A DNA stretch of 7,782 bases from Flavobacteriaceae bacterium. Its GTDB lineage: Bacteria > Bacteroidota > Bacteroidia > Flavobacteriales > Flavobacteriaceae. Below the pieces are notes generated by a model, which saw nothing but the letters and a program-made list of their open reading frames with translations, did no database searches and was not told the origin of the DNA. Below are positions 6,232 to 7,782 of the stretch, in pieces; the stretch's first letter is position 1; every line of letters begins with the position of its first letter. The stretch covers positions 1 through 7,782 of the forward strand of contig JAESTN010000046.1 in NCBI GenBank assembly GCA_016763595.1. The letters are read 5' to 3'. Made by a program: the position numbers and the translations under genes.

Positions 6232-6810
6232 TTTCGCCTTTTTCTCTTCTTTCGGAAACGCTTGTTTATTAAATAAAAACAACAAGATTACTCCAATGGT
6301 GATGAAAGAATCAGCGCCGTTAAAAATAGCATTAAAAAAGGTAAAACTCTCTCCTTCATAGATCGGGAAATACAGCATATCTACTACCCTACCATAAAAT
6401 AATTCTCCATAAGAATTTTCTGCAAAAAGTGTTGCAGTACCATGGGCAGGTGCGTCAAAAATAACTCCGTAAAAAACAGAATCAATAATATTTCCAACGG
6501 CTCCAGAAAAAACCAATGCAATGGCAATTACCACCCCAATATGCGCATTTCTTTTAATGGTATTCCTTAACCAATATAAAATTCCAAACACTGCAGCTAC
6601 TCTAAATAATGTCAAAAATAGCTTTCCTGCTTTTCCTCCAAATTCAAAGCCCCAAGCCATGCCGTTATTTTCTATGAACTGTAATTTAAACCAACTTAAA
6701 ACATGAACAGTTTCTCCATATTGAAAATGCGTTTTTATATAAATTTTACTTGCTTGATCTAAAATTAAGGCGAATAAAATGGTAAGAATAGCTACCGTTT
6801 TTTTTGACAT
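6226..6810 (-). CDS. lspA: Lipoprotein signal peptidase (signal peptidase II)
   Basis: The 194-aa inner-membrane aspartyl protease cleaves prolipoprotein signal peptides just before the lipidated Cys. Four hydrophobic helices lie near 5-20, 63-82, 90-109 and 166-180. Family motifs are LDQASK (17-22), FIENNGMAWG (45-54), GAVGNIID (103-110), RVVDML (141-146) and FNGADSF (163-169). Asp 144 and Asp 167 correspond to the catalytic pair. The 33 residues between GNIID and VVDM are far longer than in E. coli or Pseudomonas LspA and are typical of the Bacteroidota form. The gene lies downstream of the DksA-like gene with a stem-loop between them, so it probably has partly independent expression. The start ATG at 6810-6808 is followed by the expected short basic MSKK end. 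The enzyme would process the lipoprotein encoded at 3736-4509. Confidence 0.97.
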   Translation of the reverse strand: MSKKTVAILTILFALILDQASKIYIKTHFQYGETVHVLSWFKLQFIENNGMAWGFEFGGKAGKLFLTLFRVAAVFGILYWLRNTIKRNAHIGVVIAIALVFSGAVGNIIDSVFYGVIFDAPAHGTATLFAENSYGELFYGRVVDMLYFPIYEGESFTFFNAIFNGADSFITIGVILLFLFNKQAFPKEEKKAKL

Positions 6811-6833
6811 ATAAAAAAATGTGAATGAATTTT

Positions 6834-6866
6834 AAAAGAGCTTCCTATTTGGAAGCTCTTTTTTTT
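6834..6866. terminator. Perfect 12-bp stem-loop between dksA/traR and lspA, bidirectional
   Basis: AAAAGAGCTTCC (6834-6845), loop TATTT and GGAAGCTCTTTT (6851-6862) pair perfectly. On the minus strand it follows immediately on the DksA-like stop codon, which lies in its T/A run at 6865-6867, and ends in TTTT. On the plus strand it ends in eight T (6859-6866), making it a strong terminator for any transcript coming from the response-regulator side. Confidence 0.85.
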
Positions 6867-7242
6867 ATTGTTTTCTTTTCGCTTCTATGCTAAGCGTAGC
6901 ATGTGGAACTAATTTTAAGCGTTCTTTTTGAATTAACTTTCCTAGAACCCTACACACACCGTATGTTTTATTTTCAATACGCTGTAAAGCGTTTTTTAAA
7001 TCTCTAATAAATTTTTCCTGACGAATTGCCAATTGCACATTCGCTTCTTTAGCCATCGTATCTGCGCCTTCATCAAATGATTTAAATGACGGTGATGTAT
7101 CATCAGTTCCGTTATTTGCGTCATTTTTATACGCACTTTGTAAAGCTGCTAAATCTTCTTCTGCTCTGGCAATTTTTTTTAAGATAATTCCTCTAAACTC
7201 TTGTAAGTCTTCATCTGAGTATCTGACTTTGTTTTCTGTCAT
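6865..7242 (-). CDS. DksA/TraR-family regulator, zinc-finger residues mostly lost
   Basis: The 125-aa protein belongs to the DksA/TraR C4-finger family, whose members bind RNA polymerase through the secondary channel and adjust transcription, often with ppGpp. An acidic helical N-terminal part (about 8-40) is followed by SFDEGADTMAKEANVQLAIR (55-74), a second helix (75-91) and the finger region KTYGVCRVLGKLIQKERLK (92-110). It ends in LVPHATLSIEAKRKQ. The canonical four Cys are reduced to one (C97), while the surrounding fold signature remains, a condition usual in Flavobacteriia as far as I recall. It starts 5 bases after the ileS stop, so the two are cotranscribed. The family assignment is firm; the precise regulatory role in this phylum is not known to me, so no symbol is given. 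Confidence 0.93.
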   Translation of the reverse strand: MTENKVRYSDEDLQEFRGIILKKIARAEEDLAALQSAYKNDANNGTDDTSPSFKSFDEGADTMAKEANVQLAIRQEKFIRDLKNALQRIENKTYGVCRVLGKLIQKERLKLVPHATLSIEAKRKQ

Positions 7243-7247
7243 AATGC

Positions 7248-7782
7248 TTACACTTTATTAATTAATATTTTGCTTTTGATGTTATCGAATTCAACTTCAA
7301 CCCCATCTGTTAATGAGTCAACAAAAACCATTTCAGAGGTTAACGTCTCACTCATAATGTATTTTTTATTTTTGGCAACAGAAGATTGTAAGTTTTCAAA
7401 GTTTAAAACGGTCAACTTAATTTTATCTGTTACTTCTAAACCTGAATCTTTACGCAAGTTTTGAATGCGGTTTACCAATTCTCTTGCAACGCCTTCTTGA
7501 CGCAAATCATCCGAAATTGTCACATCCAAAGCCACTGTTAATCCATTGGCATTTGCAACTAACCAACCCTCAATATCTTTTGATGAAACCGCTACATCGG
7601 TGATATCCAAATGTATACTTTTTTTACCAATTTTAATAGAAAGATTTCCATCTTTTTCTATTTTAATAATGTCGTCTTGACTAAAGTTTTGAATCGCATT
7701 AGAGATGGCCTTCATATCCCTTCCAAACTTAGGGCCTAAGGTTTTGAAATTTGGCTTAACCTGCTTCACTAAAACACCTGAA
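7248..7782 (-). CDS. ileS: Isoleucyl-tRNA synthetase, C-terminal part (5' end outside the window)
   Basis: The frame is open to the right edge, entering with a split codon and SGVLVKQVKPNFKTLGPKFG, and ends at the TAA complement 7250-7248. A GTG at 7769 is internal, not a start. About 178 residues of a protein of roughly 1,130 are present. They cover the C-terminal extension beyond the anticodon-binding domain seen in the long Bacteroidota/eukaryote-like IleS. Recognisable pieces are VKPNFKTLGPKFG, LTVALDVTISDDLRQEGVAR, ELVNRIQNLRKDSGLEVTDKI and a short C-terminal KILINKV. The enzyme charges tRNA-Ile with isoleucine in the cytoplasm; the catalytic HIGH and KMSKS motifs lie outside. The gene order ileS, dksA/traR-like, lspA is conserved in Flavobacteriia and supports the calls. 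Confidence 0.96.
   Translation of the reverse strand, partial: SGVLVKQVKPNFKTLGPKFGRDMKAISNAIQNFSQDDIIKIEKDGNLSIKIGKKSIHLDITDVAVSSKDIEGWLVANANGLTVALDVTISDDLRQEGVARELVNRIQNLRKDSGLEVTDKIKLTVLNFENLQSSVAKNKKYIMSETLTSEMVFVDSLTDGVEVEFDNIKSKILINKV

Noticed and set aside
7270..7464. Plus-strand open frame of 64 codons
   Set aside because: It is antisense to the ileS 3' end and has low-complexity composition.
7767..7769. GTG as start of a separate 173-aa protein
   Set aside because: The frame continues upstream to the window edge with typical IleS sequence, so the GTG is an internal valine codon.

Overview
The window comes from an AT-rich genome of the Bacteroidota, most likely a marine-type Flavobacteriaceae. 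The evidence is the uvrC, ileS, DksA/TraR-like and lspA sequences, which have the flavobacterial forms: an IleS C-terminal extension, a zinc-finger-less DksA/TraR protein and an LspA with a long insertion before its first catalytic Asp. There are also no Shine-Dalgarno-like sites and candidate promoters of the TAnnTTTG type. The species cannot be named from what is visible.

Layout. (1) 1-624, minus strand: the N-terminal third of UvrC, running off the left edge. (2) 719-4509, plus strand: an accessory block of unknown function. It holds a 128-aa protein ending in a CPDLCD motif, three paralogous seven-helix membrane proteins (1116-1760, 1753-2406, 2725-3354) and a 257-aa lipoprotein (3736-4509) ending in the same CPDLCD motif. 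The second and third membrane genes are separated by a decayed flavobacterial inverted/direct repeat region. An AT-rich stem-loop terminator closes the membrane-protein set. (3) 4754-6231, plus strand: a two-gene NarL/DesK-type two-component system, with a single-helix histidine kinase lacking a sensor domain and a LuxR-class response regulator. Two hairpins separate it from the lipoprotein. (4) 6226-7782, minus strand: a conserved housekeeping run ileS (3' end), dksA/traR-like and lspA, convergent with the response regulator and overlapping it by six bases.

The most interesting point is the accessory block. The lipoprotein appears to be an internal duplication of the domain found in the 128-aa protein (a Trp-containing helix, then a strand ending in LG, then a hydrophobic strand), and both proteins end in I-Y-D-[LF]-T-x2-C-P-D-L-C-D. 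One copy is anchored outside the inner membrane and the other has no export signal. Between them lie three near-identical-motif membrane proteins, and next door is a kinase with no input domain. A working hypothesis, not shown by the sequence, is that the CPDLCD proteins, the seven-helix proteins and the kinase/regulator pair form one envelope sensing or response unit. The rest of the window is ordinary core genome.
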